Assembly: GCF_014647515.1 (NCBI RefSeq)
Contig: NZ_BMPI01000044.1
Span: 39,296-71,783, forward strand
DNA: 32,488 nucleotides
Source: Dactylosporangium sucinum
GTDB taxonomy: Bacteria > Actinomycetota > Actinomycetes > Mycobacteriales > Micromonosporaceae
Direction: 5' to 3'
The notes beneath the pieces were generated by a model, which did not search any database, was not told where the DNA came from, and worked only from the letters and a program-made list of their open reading frames with translations. The translations under genes were made by a program, and so were the position numbers. Position 1 is the first letter of the stretch. Each line of letters starts with the position of its first letter. Positions 1 to 7,971 of this stretch are shown here, piece after piece.

Positions 1-1565
1 GCATCGTCCTCGGCACCGCTGCCGCCGCCGTCTCCGCCCTCTCGTTCACCGGATTCGCCGCGGCCGCCCCGGCCGAGGGGGTCGTGCAGGGTGCCGGCGG
101 CGCCGGCGCGCTGCAGGACCGCTACATCGTGGTGATGAAGGACGGGTCGGCCGCCAGCTCCGAGACGCTCGCCGGCAAGGTCGGCGGCAAGGTGGACACC
201 CGGTACGACAGCACGGTCCGCGGCTTCTCCGGCCGCATGAGCGCCCAGGCCGCCCGGCGCCTCGCCGCCGACCCGGCCGTCGCCTACGTCGAGCAGGACC
301 GCGTCGTCACCGTCGAGGCGACCCAGACCGGCGCCACCTGGGGCCTCGACCGCATCGACCAGCAGGCGCTGCCGCTCAACGGCTCGTACACGTACGGCCC
401 GGCGAGCAACGTGACGGCGTACATCATCGACACCGGCATCCGCATGACCCACAGCGAGTTCGGCGGCCGGGCCCGCTCCGGCTACGACTTCGTGGACAAC
501 GACGCGGACGCGAGCGACTGCCAGGGCCACGGCACGCACGTCGCCGGCACCGTCGGCGGGGCCACCTACGGCGTCGCCAAGGACGTCAAGCTCGTCGGCG
601 TCCGCGTGCTCGACTGCAAGGGCAGCGGCTCGTACTCGCAGATCATCGCCGGCGTCGACTGGGTCACCAAGAACGCCGTCAAGCCCGCCGTCGCCAACAT
701 GAGCCTCGGCGGCTCGGCCGGCACCGCGCTCGACAACGCGGTGAAGAAGTCGATCGCGGCCGGCATCACGTACGCGGTCGCCGGCGGCAACGACTCGGCC
801 AACGCGTGCGGCAAGTCCCCGGCCCGCCTGCCGGAGGCGATCACCGTCGGCGCCACCGACAGCAAGGACACCCGCGCCAGCTTCTCGAACTTCGGCTCCT
901 GCCTCGACCTCTTCGCGCCCGGCGTGAACATCCTGTCGAGCGCGAACAGCTCGAACACCGGCACCCAGAAGATGTCCGGCACCTCGATGGCCACCCCGCA
1001 CGTGGCCGGCGCGGCCGCCCTGTACCTCGCCGCGCACCCGGCGGCGACCCCGGCCCAGGTCCGTGACGCCCTGGTCAACGGCGCGATCGACGGCGCCGTC
1101 AAGAGCGCCGGCTCGGGCTCGCCGAACAAGCTGCTGTACACCGCCTCGTTCCTGGACACCACCCCGAGCAACCCGACCACGCCGACGACGCCGACCACGC
1201 CGGTGACCCCGGCCCCGGCCTGCAACACCGCCACCAACGGCACCGACGTCGCCATCGCCGACCGCGCCACCGTCTCCAGCAAGGTCGTCGTCGCCAACTG
1301 CCCCGGCACCGCCTCGAAGACCGCCACGGTCAAGGTCGCCGTCAAGCACACCGACCGCGGCGACCTGCGCCTCGACCTGATCGCGCCGGACGGCAGCGGC
1401 TACCGCCTGAAGAGCTCGACCTCCGGTGACGACGTGGCCGACCTGAACGCCACCTACACCGTCGACCTGTCGGCCGAGGCCCGCAACGGCACCTGGACCC
1501 TGCAGGTCAAGGACGTCTTCGCGGGCGACACCGGCACGCTGGACAGCTGGACCCTGACCCTCTGA
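1..1565 (+). CDS. Secreted subtilisin-like serine protease (S8) with P-domain, 5' partial
   Basis: The reading frame is already open at the left edge, so the true start lies upstream. The first visible codons encode the hydrophobic part of a signal peptide ending in an Ala-rich region and AAPAEG, followed by an inhibitor I9 propeptide (RYIVVMKDG...). The S8 catalytic triad is visible: Asp in YIIDTG (codon 429), His in GHGTHVAG (codon 528) and Ser in SGTSMATPH (codon 984). A Thr/Pro-rich linker (about 1155-1220) leads to a C-terminal proprotein-convertase P-domain with two Cys and the ending GTLDSWTLTL. This build is usual for exported actinobacterial proteases: the propeptide folds and inhibits the enzyme, then is removed outside the cell. 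The internal GTG at 84 is not the start because the signal peptide lies before it. A hairpin terminator follows the stop. Confidence 0.95.
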   Translation, partial: IVLGTAAAAVSALSFTGFAAAAPAEGVVQGAGGAGALQDRYIVVMKDGSAASSETLAGKVGGKVDTRYDSTVRGFSGRMSAQAARRLAADPAVAYVEQDRVVTVEATQTGATWGLDRIDQQALPLNGSYTYGPASNVTAYIIDTGIRMTHSEFGGRARSGYDFVDNDADASDCQGHGTHVAGTVGGATYGVAKDVKLVGVRVLDCKGSGSYSQIIAGVDWVTKNAVKPAVANMSLGGSAGTALDNAVKKSIAAGITYAVAGGNDSANACGKSPARLPEAITVGATDSKDTRASFSNFGSCLDLFAPGVNILSSANSSNTGTQKMSGTSMATPHVAGAAALYLAAHPAATPAQVRDALVNGAIDGAVKSAGSGSPNKLLYTASFLDTTPSNPTTPTTPTTPVTPAPACNTATNGTDVAIADRATVSSKVVVANCPGTASKTATVKVAVKHTDRGDLRLDLIAPDGSGYRLKSSTSGDDVADLNATYTVDLSAEARNGTWTLQVKDVFAGDTGTLDSWTLTL

Positions 1566-1580
1566 CGAGCACCGCACCGC

Positions 1581-1611
1581 AAGCCCCGGGCCGGACCACG
1601 GCTCGGGGCTT
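1581..1611 (+). terminator. Hairpin terminator after the S8 protease
   Basis: A 12-bp stem (1581-1592 with 1600-1611, one G-T pair) and a 7-nt loop begin 16 nt after the protease stop. There is no T-tract, as is common in high-GC actinobacteria. It separates the protease from the next transcription unit. Confidence 0.7.
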
Positions 1612-1664
1612 CCGCGTACCGTGGAAAGCAACCGACCAAAACCGCGAATCGGTCTCAACCCGGA

Positions 1665-1702
1665 CGTACCCGTCGGTACGGTCTGACCTGACAAGGCTTG
1701 TC
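1665..1702. promoter_or_regulatory. Two adjacent palindromes upstream of the SRPBCC gene
   Basis: CGTACC-CGTC-GGTACG (1665-1680) and GACAAG-G-CTTGTC (1690-1702) are both perfect. The second is followed by a direct repeat of CTGACAAGG (1688-1696 and 1702-1710), the last copy running into the GGGGGG ribosome binding site. They sit in the only intergenic space before the likely four-gene operon, so they may be operators. The binding protein is unknown. Confidence 0.4.
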
Positions 1703-1720
1703 TGACAAGGGGGGACCACC

Positions 1721-2374
1721 ATGAGCACCGCACGAGAGTCCATCGAGGTGGCTGTTCCCGCCCGGGTCGCCTACGAGCAGCTCATGCACTTCGAGAACTA
1801 CCCCCGGTTCATGTCCGGCGTGATGAGCCTGGCGCCGATCGACGACTCGACCGCCCACATGGTGCTCGACATCGGCGGCAACCGCGCCGAGTTCGACGCC
1901 CGCATCACCGAGTCGCGGCCCGGCGAGTTCCTCTGCTGGGAGGCGACGGACGGGCCGCAGGTGATCGAGGCGCTGCGCCTGGAGCCGATGGCCGACGACA
2001 TGACCCGCGTCATCGCGGAGCTGCAGATCGACGCCCGCGAGCTGATGCCCGCCGAGGAGCACGCCGTCGAGGTGCTCAACCGGCGCCTGAAGGCCGACCT
2101 CAAGGGGTTCAAGCGCTTCTGCGAGGAGCACGCGGCGCAGCCGCAATCCAGGCAGGCCAGGCAGTCCGCGACGACCACGCCCGCGACCACGGCCGCGAGC
2201 AGGCGCAGCGCGGGGTCGATCGCCCGCGACATCGCCTCCGCGTCGGGGCTCACGCACCGGACGAACGAGCGCCCGAACCTCGGCGTGCCGCCGACCGGCA
2301 ACCTCGGCCCGATGCAGCACAACGAGGACCGCATCATGCGCGCCCGCCAGTCCCAGCACCACGGCGAGCACTGA
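1721..2374 (+). CDS. SRPBCC / cyclase-dehydrase-like protein
   Basis: 217 aa. The N-terminal 140 residues fit the START/Bet v1-like SRPBCC fold of the polyketide cyclase/dehydrase type: ESIEVAVPARVAYEQLMHFENYPRFM at the start and a final amphipathic helix with DLKGFKRFCEE. These folds bind hydrophobic ligands; no catalytic residue can be assigned. The last 75 residues are low-complexity (Gln, Arg, Ser, Thr, Ala) and probably disordered. The ATG is preceded by AAGGGGGG at good spacing. The response regulator gene starts 18 bp after the stop, so it is probably the first gene of an operon with the regulator, HEAT-repeat and glycosyltransferase genes. Its part in that pathway is unknown. Confidence 0.85.
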   Translation: MSTARESIEVAVPARVAYEQLMHFENYPRFMSGVMSLAPIDDSTAHMVLDIGGNRAEFDARITESRPGEFLCWEATDGPQVIEALRLEPMADDMTRVIAELQIDARELMPAEEHAVEVLNRRLKADLKGFKRFCEEHAAQPQSRQARQSATTTPATTAASRRSAGSIARDIASASGLTHRTNERPNLGVPPTGNLGPMQHNEDRIMRARQSQHHGEH

Positions 2375-2392
2375 CAGCGAAGCGGAGGACGG

Positions 2393-2767
2393 ATGACCGC
2401 GATCCTGGTCGCCGACGACGACATGGACATCAGAGACCTCGTGGCGTTCAAGCTGGAGCAGGCCGGGTACGACGTCATGGCCGTGGACAACGGGCTGGCC
2501 GCGCTCACCGCCGCCACCGAGAACCCGCCCGACCTCGTCGTGCTCGACGTCATGATGCCCGGCATGTCCGGCATCGACGTCTGCCGTCAGCTGCGGCTCG
2601 ACCGGGAGACCAAGGCGCTGCCAATCATCCTGCTCACCGCCCGCGCCCAGGAGGGCGACGTGGAGGTCGGGTTCGGCGCCGGCGCCGACGACTACATCGT
2701 CAAACCGTTCAGCCCGCGGGAGTTGGTGAGCCGGGTCGAGGCGGTCCTGGCCCGCATGCGCACGTGA
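2393..2767 (+). CDS. Single-domain (CheY-like) response regulator
   Basis: 124 aa, a receiver domain only, with no output domain. Acidic pocket D8-D10, phospho-acceptor D52 in VVLDVMMPG, T82 in LLTAR and K104 in DYIVKPFSP are all present, so it should be phosphorylated normally. GGAGG precedes the ATG. The stop overlaps the next start as GTGA (2764-2767), which implies translational coupling to the HEAT-repeat gene. With no DNA-binding domain it probably acts by protein contact; the HEAT-repeat protein or the glycosyltransferase encoded next are the natural candidates. No kinase is adjacent on the same strand; the GAF-PAS kinase encoded convergently at 5392-7062 is a possible partner, which is inference only. 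Confidence 0.93.
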   Translation: MTAILVADDDMDIRDLVAFKLEQAGYDVMAVDNGLAALTAATENPPDLVVLDVMMPGMSGIDVCRQLRLDRETKALPIILLTARAQEGDVEVGFGAGADDYIVKPFSPRELVSRVEAVLARMRT

Positions 2768-3942
2768 CCCTCGCGGGCGCGGCCTTCGTCGCGCTGATCG
2801 TCATGCTGGCCGCGGCGTTCCTGCTCGGCGCGCTCATCGTCGGCGGCCGCAGCGTCCGCCGGGCCCGCGAGGCGCGCCGGGCCCGGCTGGCCAGGCCCGC
2901 CCGGCAGCTGCTGCTCGCGATCGCGGCCGGCGACGACGACCCGGCTCCGGCACGCGACCGTGCCGTCCGGCCGCCACGATCGAGCCACGCGGCGAACCTC
3001 GTCGACGAGCTGGTCCGGCTGCCCGACGAGGTCTGGCTGGCGGTGGAGCCGAACGCGATCGCGCTGCTCGGCAAGGTGCGTGGCGAGGCACACGCCACGC
3101 TGGTCGACGTCTTCGAGCGCCGCGGCGCGGCCTGGCGGGCCCGCAGCCGGCTCAAGCGCCGCGACCCGGTGGTGCGCGCGCAGGCCGCCGAGGTGCTCGG
3201 CAACCTCGGCCGCAGGGACGCGCTGCTGCCGCTGTGCGACCTGCTCGGCGACCCCGACCCCGACGTGCGGGTGGTCGCCGCCCGCTCGCTCGGCCGCATC
3301 GGCGACGTGGGCGCGACCCAGCCCCTGCTGGCCGCGCTGGCCGGCCGCCGGGCGGTGCCGGCGCAGGTGGTGGCGACGGCGCTCACCCGGCTCGGCACGG
3401 GCGCGCAGCAGGCGCTGCTGGCCGCGCTCGACGACCCGCGGGCGGCGGTCCGGGCCACCGCGGCCGAGGTGCTGGGCCTGGTCGGCGCGGTGGGCGCGAC
3501 GGTCCGGGTGGAGAGCGCCCTGCGCGCCGACCCCGACCTCGACGTGCGGATCCGCGCCGCGCGCACGCTGGGCCGGCTCGGCACGCGCACGGCCATGGTC
3601 CCGCTGCTCGACGCGCTGGAGCCGGACCGGCCGGGCGCGCTGCGGGCCGAGGCGGCCAAGGCCCTCGGCGAGCTCGGGGCCGTCACGTCGGCCCAGGCGT
3701 TGACGGTACTGCTGGCCGACCCGGACTACGCCGTCGCGCACAACGCCGCCCGGTCCCTCCTGCGCCTCGGCAGCGCCGGCCGGGCCGCCCTGGTGGCCGC
3801 CGAGCACCGCGAGCACGTCCGGCCCCGGCACGCCGCCGGCGGGTTCGAGCCCGACCCCGAGGTGGTGCTCGGCGCCGCCCACGCCCGCGAGGCGCTGGCC
3901 GCGGCCGACCTCGACGACCGCCGACGGCAACCGGCGTCATGA
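2764..3942 (+). CDS. Membrane-anchored HEAT-repeat protein
   Basis: 392 aa. Residues 1-28 form one hydrophobic helix followed by an Arg-rich stretch (RSVRRAREARRARLARPAR), so a single N-terminal anchor with the bulk in the cytoplasm is likely. From about residue 135 to 345 there are six or seven repeats of about 31 residues with the HEAT_2 pattern (DPDVRVVAARSLGRIGD, DPRAAVRATAAEVLGLVG, DLDVRIRAARTLGRLG). Such solenoids act as protein-binding scaffolds. The GTG start overlaps the regulator stop and the stop overlaps the glycosyltransferase start as ATGA, so all three are translated together. It could link the phosphorylated regulator to the membrane glycosyltransferase; that role is inferred from the gene order only. 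Confidence 0.9.
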   Translation: MTLAGAAFVALIVMLAAAFLLGALIVGGRSVRRAREARRARLARPARQLLLAIAAGDDDPAPARDRAVRPPRSSHAANLVDELVRLPDEVWLAVEPNAIALLGKVRGEAHATLVDVFERRGAAWRARSRLKRRDPVVRAQAAEVLGNLGRRDALLPLCDLLGDPDPDVRVVAARSLGRIGDVGATQPLLAALAGRRAVPAQVVATALTRLGTGAQQALLAALDDPRAAVRATAAEVLGLVGAVGATVRVESALRADPDLDVRIRAARTLGRLGTRTAMVPLLDALEPDRPGALRAEAAKALGELGAVTSAQALTVLLADPDYAVAHNAARSLLRLGSAGRAALVAAEHREHVRPRHAAGGFEPDPEVVLGAAHAREALAAADLDDRRRQPAS

Positions 3943-5426
3943 TCGCCGACTGGGTGCGGGAGGTCCTGCGGGTCACCGACGTCGCAATCCTGGCGTACTT
4001 CCTGCTCATCAACACCAGCTACCTGGTCCTCATCGCGCTCGCGGGCAGCGAGTTCGTGCACCACCTGCGCCGGGTGCCCTTCGCCGGCCACGAGGAGACG
4101 TACCGCAGCCCGCTCACCGAGCCCGTGTCGGTGCTCGTCCCGGCGCACAACGAGTCGGCCGGCATCGTGCAGTCGGTGCAGGCGATGCTGGCGCTGCGAT
4201 ACCCCGTCTTCGAGGTCATCGTCATCGACGACGGCTCGACCGACGACACCTTCGAGCGGCTCCGGGAGGAGTTCGACCTGGTCGAGGTGCCCCGGGTGGT
4301 ACCGGACGCGACCCCGACCCGCGGCCGGATCCGCTCGGTGCACGTGCCGCGGGACCGGCCGGACCCGCTCGTCGTGGTCCGCAAGGAGAACGGCGGCAAG
4401 ACCGACGCGGTCAACACCGGCATCAACGTCGCCCAGCACCCGCTCGTCTGCATGGTCGACGCCGACTCCATCCTCGACCCGCAGGCCCTGCTGTCGGTCG
4501 CCAAGCCGTTCAGCGACGACCCGGTGCGCACGGTCGCGTCCGGCGGGGTCATCCGGGTCGCCAACGGCTGCACGGTCGTGGCGGGCCGCATCGTCGACGT
4601 GCGGATGCCGCGCAACTGGCTGGCCAAGGTGCAGGTCGTGGAGTACCTCCGCGCGTTCCTGCTGGGCCGCACCGGCTGGTCGCGGTTCGGCGGCCTGCTC
4701 ATCATCTCCGGCGCGTTCGGCATCTTCCGGCGCGACCTGCTGGTCGAGATCGGCGGCCTCGACCACGACTGCATCGGCGAGGACGCCGAGCTCGTGGTGC
4801 GCCTGCACCGGCACCTGCGGCAGCAGAAGCGCGACTACCGCATCGTGTTCGTCGCCGAGCCGGTGTCCTGGAGCGAGGCGCCCAGCACGCTCAAGGTGCT
4901 CGGCAAGCAGCGCCGGCGCTGGCACCGCGGGATCACCGAGATCCTGTCGAAGCACCGCGGGATGATCCTGAACCCGCGGTACGGGCGGATCGGCCTGGTG
5001 GCGATGCCCTACTACGTGCTGTTCGAGCTGCTGGCCCCGGTCATCGAGCTGGCCGGCGTCGTCCTCGTGCCGCTCGGCCTCTGCGTCGGCGCCATCGACG
5101 CCGGCTTCGCGCTCGTGTTCGTCGCCGTGGCCTACGGCTACGCGCTGCTGCTGAACCTCGTCGCGCTCACCGTCGAGGAGTACTCGTTCCACCGCTACCA
5201 CCGGTGGACGGACCTGGTCTCCTCGGTGCTGGCGTCGCTGCTGGAGAACGTCGGGTACCGCCAGCTGACCGCCTTCTGGCGGACCATGGGCATGTGGTCG
5301 GCGATCCGCGGCGCGAAGCACGAGTGGGGCCGGATGACGCGGACGGGCTTCCAGACGGTACTGACGCCGCCACCGGCCCCCGAACCGCCCGTCACAGCCA
5401 GACGGGACGCTCGCGTGGAATCCTGA
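3939..5426 (+). CDS. Processive family 2 glycosyltransferase (membrane)
   Basis: 495 aa. It has an N-terminal membrane helix (about 14-36), then a GT-A domain with the motifs of processive beta-glycosyltransferases such as cellulose, hyaluronan or poly-GlcNAc synthases: IDDGSTDDT (D97-D98), NGGKTDAVN, VDADS (D174, D176), GEDAE (281-282) and QRRRW (324-328). Two or three membrane helices follow (about 350-410). Such enzymes polymerise a sugar from UDP-sugar and usually export it; the sugar cannot be told from sequence. I chose the ATG overlapping the HEAT-gene stop (ATGA); the frame stays open further upstream but that part is a shadow of the HEAT gene. Its last 35 bp overlap the end of the convergent kinase gene. 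Confidence 0.93.
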   Translation: MIADWVREVLRVTDVAILAYFLLINTSYLVLIALAGSEFVHHLRRVPFAGHEETYRSPLTEPVSVLVPAHNESAGIVQSVQAMLALRYPVFEVIVIDDGSTDDTFERLREEFDLVEVPRVVPDATPTRGRIRSVHVPRDRPDPLVVVRKENGGKTDAVNTGINVAQHPLVCMVDADSILDPQALLSVAKPFSDDPVRTVASGGVIRVANGCTVVAGRIVDVRMPRNWLAKVQVVEYLRAFLLGRTGWSRFGGLLIISGAFGIFRRDLLVEIGGLDHDCIGEDAELVVRLHRHLRQQKRDYRIVFVAEPVSWSEAPSTLKVLGKQRRRWHRGITEILSKHRGMILNPRYGRIGLVAMPYYVLFELLAPVIELAGVVLVPLGLCVGAIDAGFALVFVAVAYGYALLLNLVALTVEEYSFHRYHRWTDLVSSVLASLLENVGYRQLTAFWRTMGMWSAIRGAKHEWGRMTRTGFQTVLTPPPAPEPPVTARRDARVES

Positions 5427-7062
5427 TCGTGAACGTGGTGCCGTGGCCGACGATGCTGTCGACCAGCACGTCGCCGCCGTGGCCCTCGACGATCGTCTTC
5501 GTGATGGCGAGGCCCAGCCCGGCGCCCTGCACGGCCTCGCGCACCGCGAACGTGCCCCGGAAGAACCGGGTGAACAGCCGCGGCTGCTCCTCGGGGTCGA
5601 TGCCGACGCCGTTGTCCCGCACGACGATCTCGACGTGGTCGTCGGCGATGCGGGCGCTGAGCTCCACGGTCCCGCCGTCGGGCGTGAAGTTGACGCCGTT
5701 GACGAGCAGGTTGACCAGGGCCCGCTGCAGCTGCTCGGGGTCGGCCTCGATCCTGCCGAGCTGCCCCTCGACCGAGAGCACCAGCCGGTGGTCGCGCCGC
5801 TTGGCCCGCGGCTCGACGGCGTTGTAGGCCTCGGTGAGCACCTCGTGCAGGTCGGTCGGGCGCAGCTCCAGGTCGAAGACGCCGGCCTCGACCTTCGAGA
5901 TGGTGAGCAGGTCCTCGATGAGCGCGCGGAGCCGGTCGGCGTTGCGGCCGATGACGCCGAGCATGCGGGCCTGGGCCGGGTTGAGCTCGCCGGCGTCGCC
6001 GGAGGTGAGCACCTCCAGGTGCCCGATGACGTTGGTGAGCGGCGTGCGGAACTCGTGCGACACGGTCGCCACGAAGTCGCTCTTGGCCACGTCGAGCTCG
6101 CGCAGCCGGGACACCGCCTCGCGCTCGTGCTCGTAGGCCAGGCGCAGCGCGTCCTCGGTCCGTTTCCGGTCGGTGATGTCGTGGACGAACGCGTTGAACG
6201 TCCAGCCGAGCATCGGGTCGCGCACCGCCCAGGTGGCCAGCTCGACCGGGAACTCGTAGCCGTTGGTGTGCCAGGCGGCGATCTCGATGCGGTTGTCGAG
6301 GACGCGCTTCTCCCCCGTCGTCAGGAACCGGCCGACGCCGAGGTGGTGCGCCTCGCGGTACCGCGGTGGGACGATCGTGTCGCCGAGCCGGCGCCCGATC
6401 GCCTCCTCCTTCGACAGCCCGAACACCTTCTCCGCCGCCGCGTTCCAGCTGGTGATCATGCCGCCCTCGTCCATCGCGACGAACGCCTCGACGCAGCTGT
6501 CGAGGATCCGCTCGAGCCGCTGCGAGCCGAACACGATCGCCTGCCGGGCGGCCATGCGGTCGGCGACCCGGCCGAGCTGGATGCCGACGTCGGCCATGAT
6601 CTCCAGCAGGCCGGCGTCGGGGTCGGCCGGCTGGTGCGTGAAGAACTCCAGCACCGCCGCGGTCACGCCGCGGGCCGTGACGGGGAACGCGATCGCCGAG
6701 CCGACGCCGGCGACCGGGTCGCGCAGGAACGACGAGGAGGCGCGCACGTCGGCGACCCAGACCGGCCGGCCGGTGCGGGCCGCCTCGGCGGCGATGCCGG
6801 CGAGGCCGAAGCGGCGGTCGCCGGTGGCCGCGCGCAGCTCGGCGAAGGCGCCGGGCCGCTCCTCGTGCCAGATGCCGGTGGGGACGAAGATCCGCCGGTC
6901 GGTCTCGTGGGGAAGCCACATGTGGCCGGCCTGCCAGCCGGTCGCCTGGCACACGGCCCGCAGCACGGGCAGCCCGGCGTCCAGGAGATGGTCGGCCTCG
7001 TTCGCGATCCGGGTCGCCTCCTGCAGCAGCGAGACGAGGACGAGTTCGCGATCCTTCGGCAC
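5392..7062 (-). CDS. Soluble GAF-PAS sensor histidine kinase
   Basis: 556 aa, with no membrane helix. An N-terminal GAF-like domain (about 5-170) is followed by a PAS domain (about 182-300, ending in FVHDITDRKRTEDAL), a HisKA domain with H336 in VSHEFRTPL, and a HATPase with NLLVNGVNFT, DNGVGI and GAGLGLAI. It should sense a cytoplasmic signal and autophosphorylate. The GTG start lies exactly 7 nt after TAGCAT, without a ribosome binding site, which fits a leaderless mRNA. A strong hairpin lies just upstream. The 3' end overlaps the convergent glycosyltransferase gene by 35 bp. No regulator gene adjoins it on its strand; the orphan receiver at 2393 is a possible partner. Confidence 0.93.
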   Translation of the reverse strand: MPKDRELVLVSLLQEATRIANEADHLLDAGLPVLRAVCQATGWQAGHMWLPHETDRRIFVPTGIWHEERPGAFAELRAATGDRRFGLAGIAAEAARTGRPVWVADVRASSSFLRDPVAGVGSAIAFPVTARGVTAAVLEFFTHQPADPDAGLLEIMADVGIQLGRVADRMAARQAIVFGSQRLERILDSCVEAFVAMDEGGMITSWNAAAEKVFGLSKEEAIGRRLGDTIVPPRYREAHHLGVGRFLTTGEKRVLDNRIEIAAWHTNGYEFPVELATWAVRDPMLGWTFNAFVHDITDRKRTEDALRLAYEHEREAVSRLRELDVAKSDFVATVSHEFRTPLTNVIGHLEVLTSGDAGELNPAQARMLGVIGRNADRLRALIEDLLTISKVEAGVFDLELRPTDLHEVLTEAYNAVEPRAKRRDHRLVLSVEGQLGRIEADPEQLQRALVNLLVNGVNFTPDGGTVELSARIADDHVEIVVRDNGVGIDPEEQPRLFTRFFRGTFAVREAVQGAGLGLAITKTIVEGHGGDVLVDSIVGHGTTFTIRIPRERPVWL

Positions 7063-7069
7063 AATCTTG

Positions 7070-7075
7070 ATGCTA
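7070..7075 (-). promoter_or_regulatory. -10 box for a leaderless kinase mRNA
   Basis: On the minus strand TAGCAT is followed by 7 nt and then the GTG start at 7062. This is the spacing at which transcription would begin at the start codon. No good -35 box is seen. Confidence 0.5.
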
Positions 7076-7076
7076 A

Positions 7077-7131
7077 GGGTCCGACCCGCCGCGATTCCCC
7101 ACTTTTGGGGTAACCACGGCGGGACGGACCC
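7077..7131 (-). terminator. Long inverted repeat between PHP-like and kinase genes
   Basis: Arms of 15 bp with one mismatch (7077-7091 and 7117-7131) enclose a smaller hairpin CCCCA-CTTT-TGGGG (7097-7110). It starts 7 nt after the stop of the PHP-like gene, so it is probably that gene's terminator. It also ends only 14 nt before the kinase start. Confidence 0.65.
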
Positions 7132-7137
7132 GAGGGC

Positions 7138-7878
7138 TCAGCAGGCGGCGGAGGCCGTCGCCGCCTCGTCCGCCAGTGCGGCCGACACCTCGCGGACGTA
7201 CCGGAAGACGCCCACCTCGCCGGCGCGCACGGCGTCGCTCGCGGCGACCAGCCGCACGCCCTGCTCGACGCAGGCGCGCACCAGGCGGGTGCCGGGCAGC
7301 CGGTGCCGCTCGCTGACCTCCACGACCGTGCCGTTGACCCGCAGCGCCTCGACCAGCTCGGCGAGCGCCGCGTCGGGCACCGCGGACTCGTCGATGCCGG
7401 AGCGGGCCAGGAAGTCCAGCGGACGGGCGAGGCGGGTCGGCGCGTAGCGGGAGACCCGCTCGACGGCCAGCCCGGTGACGGTGACGACCTGGTCGATCAC
7501 GTCGAGCGCGCGCATGGTGCCGTTGTCGACGAGGCCGCGCACGGCGTCCGGGCTGAGCAGGCCGGCCGGCAGCGGCAGCCGGTTGAGGCCGACCGAGATG
7601 ACCTCCAGGCCGCTGAGGTCGGACGGGAAGGCGAGCCAGCCGTCGATGCCGATCGCCTCCACCTCGACCCCGCGCCGCAGCACGACGTCGGTGCGCTGCT
7701 GCGCCCGCTGGATGGAGGCGAGGTACGGCGGGAGCCAGCTGGTGTCCGGCCCCACCCGATCGGCGAAGGTGAGCTCCGTCAGGCCGGCCTGCTCGGCGGC
7801 CGCGACGAGCACGCTCACGCTGTCGCGGCCGGACGAGAACGCGGTGTGGACGTGGCCGTCGGCGGAGAGATCGATCAT
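7138..7878 (-). CDS. PHP-fold protein with most metal ligands lost
   Basis: 246 aa. It resembles PHP-domain phosphoesterases of the histidinol-phosphatase type in length and order of motifs. The first motif DGHVHTAFSSG and the glutamate region RGVEVEAIG are kept. The others are changed: TDH reads ADR (TFADRVG), the central His positions read VISVGLNRLPLPAG and TRLARPLDFL, and the final SDAH reads SDAV. A trinuclear metal centre therefore looks impossible, so this is probably a non-enzymatic member or a binding protein. It lies among kinases, which suggests a regulatory role, but that is inference. No strong ribosome binding site is seen before the ATG, and a hairpin follows the stop. Confidence 0.75.
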   Translation of the reverse strand: MIDLSADGHVHTAFSSGRDSVSVLVAAAEQAGLTELTFADRVGPDTSWLPPYLASIQRAQQRTDVVLRRGVEVEAIGIDGWLAFPSDLSGLEVISVGLNRLPLPAGLLSPDAVRGLVDNGTMRALDVIDQVVTVTGLAVERVSRYAPTRLARPLDFLARSGIDESAVPDAALAELVEALRVNGTVVEVSERHRLPGTRLVRACVEQGVRLVAASDAVRAGEVGVFRYVREVSAALADEAATASAAC

Positions 7879-7971
7879 CTGGCACCCATTTCGGTCTCGG
7901 CGGGGTGGGAACGCGATCCAGGATGTGCGGCCTGGGTCGCGCTCCTCGGTCCCGCCTGGGTGCTGATGGGT

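Noticed and set aside
566..1351. Minus-strand open frame within the protease gene
   Set aside because: It is a shadow of the S8 catalytic domain, with no start signal or domain.
3234..3938. Upstream extension of the glycosyltransferase frame
   Set aside because: It overlaps the HEAT-repeat gene and encodes Arg/Pro/Gly-rich sequence; the ATG at 3939 with ATGA overlap is the natural start.
5392..5426. Overlap of convergent genes as a sign of a sequencing error
   Set aside because: Both frames read through intact to normal family ends; a second tail-to-tail overlap of 23 bp at 13391-13413 shows the same arrangement, so it looks like normal gene packing.
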